Assembly: GCA_030431455.1 (NCBI GenBank)
Contig: JAUIJE010000021.1
Coordinates: 1 to 64,000 of the forward strand
From: a bacterium
GTDB taxonomy: Bacteria > Myxococcota > UBA727 > JAUIJE01
Length of the DNA stretch: 64,000 bases
Reading direction: 5' to 3'
The notes beneath the pieces were generated by a model. The model saw only the letters and a program-made list of their open reading frames with translations, searched no databases and was not told the DNA's origin. The translations under genes and the position numbers were made by a program. Below, piece by piece: positions 63,857 through 64,000 of the stretch. Within the stretch, counting starts at the first letter, position 1, and each line of letters starts with the position of its first letter.

Positions 63857-64000
63857 TCACCAAGGCGCGGACACGCCGGGCACACGCATCGCTTCGAGCA
63901 CCACCGGGGCACCGGGCACGACGTCCACGTGGTGGTCCAACACCAGCTGACCGGCTTCGGGGTTCACGCCCTCCACCTGGGCGAGCTCTTCGCCGACGCG
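63857..64000 (-). CDS. Partial CDS at the right edge, unknown function
   Basis: The last 47 codons of a leftward gene running off the window: RVGEELAQVEGVNPEAGQLV and later GAPVVLEAMRVPGVSAPW before a TGA at 63859-63857. The frame is open to the window edge with normal codon use. Nothing can be assigned. Confidence 0.6.
   Translation of the reverse strand, partial: RVGEELAQVEGVNPEAGQLVLDHHVDVVPGAPVVLEAMRVPGVSAPW

Overview
The window is a very GC-rich chromosomal segment from a Gram-negative bacterium, most likely a member of the Myxococcota (delta-proteobacterial type). The clues are a BamD lipoprotein, FtsX/EnvC, eukaryote-like Ser/Thr kinases, a DUF4388/coiled-coil regulator, PEGA-type proteins, RCC1 and DUF4215-type cysteine repeats, and about fifteen lipoproteins with Gly-Asp, Pro-Glu or Asp-Ala-Gly linkers. 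No rRNA, tRNA, CRISPR array or insertion sequence is seen, and no intergenic stretch exceeds about 270 bases. Nearly all of the very long opposite-strand reading frames are GC-bias shadows.

Layout. 1-24 kb: an outer-membrane-type protein and bamD; an RCC1 lipoprotein; a leftward block with a GNAT acetyltransferase, a MatB-like acyl-CoA ligase, a 1455-residue pseudo-receiver/coiled-coil/DUF4388 protein, priA and a kinase-ATPase-TPR regulator; then a rightward ftsX-envC-like pair, small unknown genes, a PEGA protein and a second kinase. 24-34 kb: two tandem paralogous giant surface lipoproteins, a VWA protein, a DUF2341/LamG lipoprotein and a membrane protein. 34-46 kb: oligoribonuclease, an SDR-like protein, a siroheme-type dehydrogenase, a phospholipase-D family enzyme, an exported methyltransferase, a serine hydrolase/TetR divergent pair with a clear operator, a fatty acid desaturase, a YD-repeat lipoprotein, MscS and a GH114 lipoprotein. 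46.3-53.9 kb: a compact sulfate-assimilation operon. 54-64 kb: mainly lipoproteins, a YfbK-like VWA protein, GNAT, a frameshifted lipoprotein and a PcfJ-like protein.

How the genes work together. The cys operon (leftward) runs membrane protein - cysH - cysD - cysN - cysK - cobA - sulfite reductase - DUF934, with adjacent genes overlapping by 1-11 bases or separated by 1 base. It encodes sulfate activation, APS reduction, sulfite reduction, cysteine synthesis and the SUMT step to siroheme. The dehydrogenase at 35.7 kb supplies the next siroheme step. CysH carries the Fe-S cysteines of an APS reductase, and the CysC-like tail fused to CysN has lost its ATP-binding loop, so the pathway probably bypasses PAPS. 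Just upstream is a 30-codon ORF ending in a run of six Cys codons, a strong candidate for a cysteine-sensing leader peptide.

Other points worth attention: a dispersed 13-bp bipartite motif (CAATG-N4-TGCA, at least 13 exact copies) placed on otherwise disfavoured codons in many unrelated genes; a C9 tract that breaks a lipoprotein gene and could be phase-variable; and two strong operator-like palindromes.
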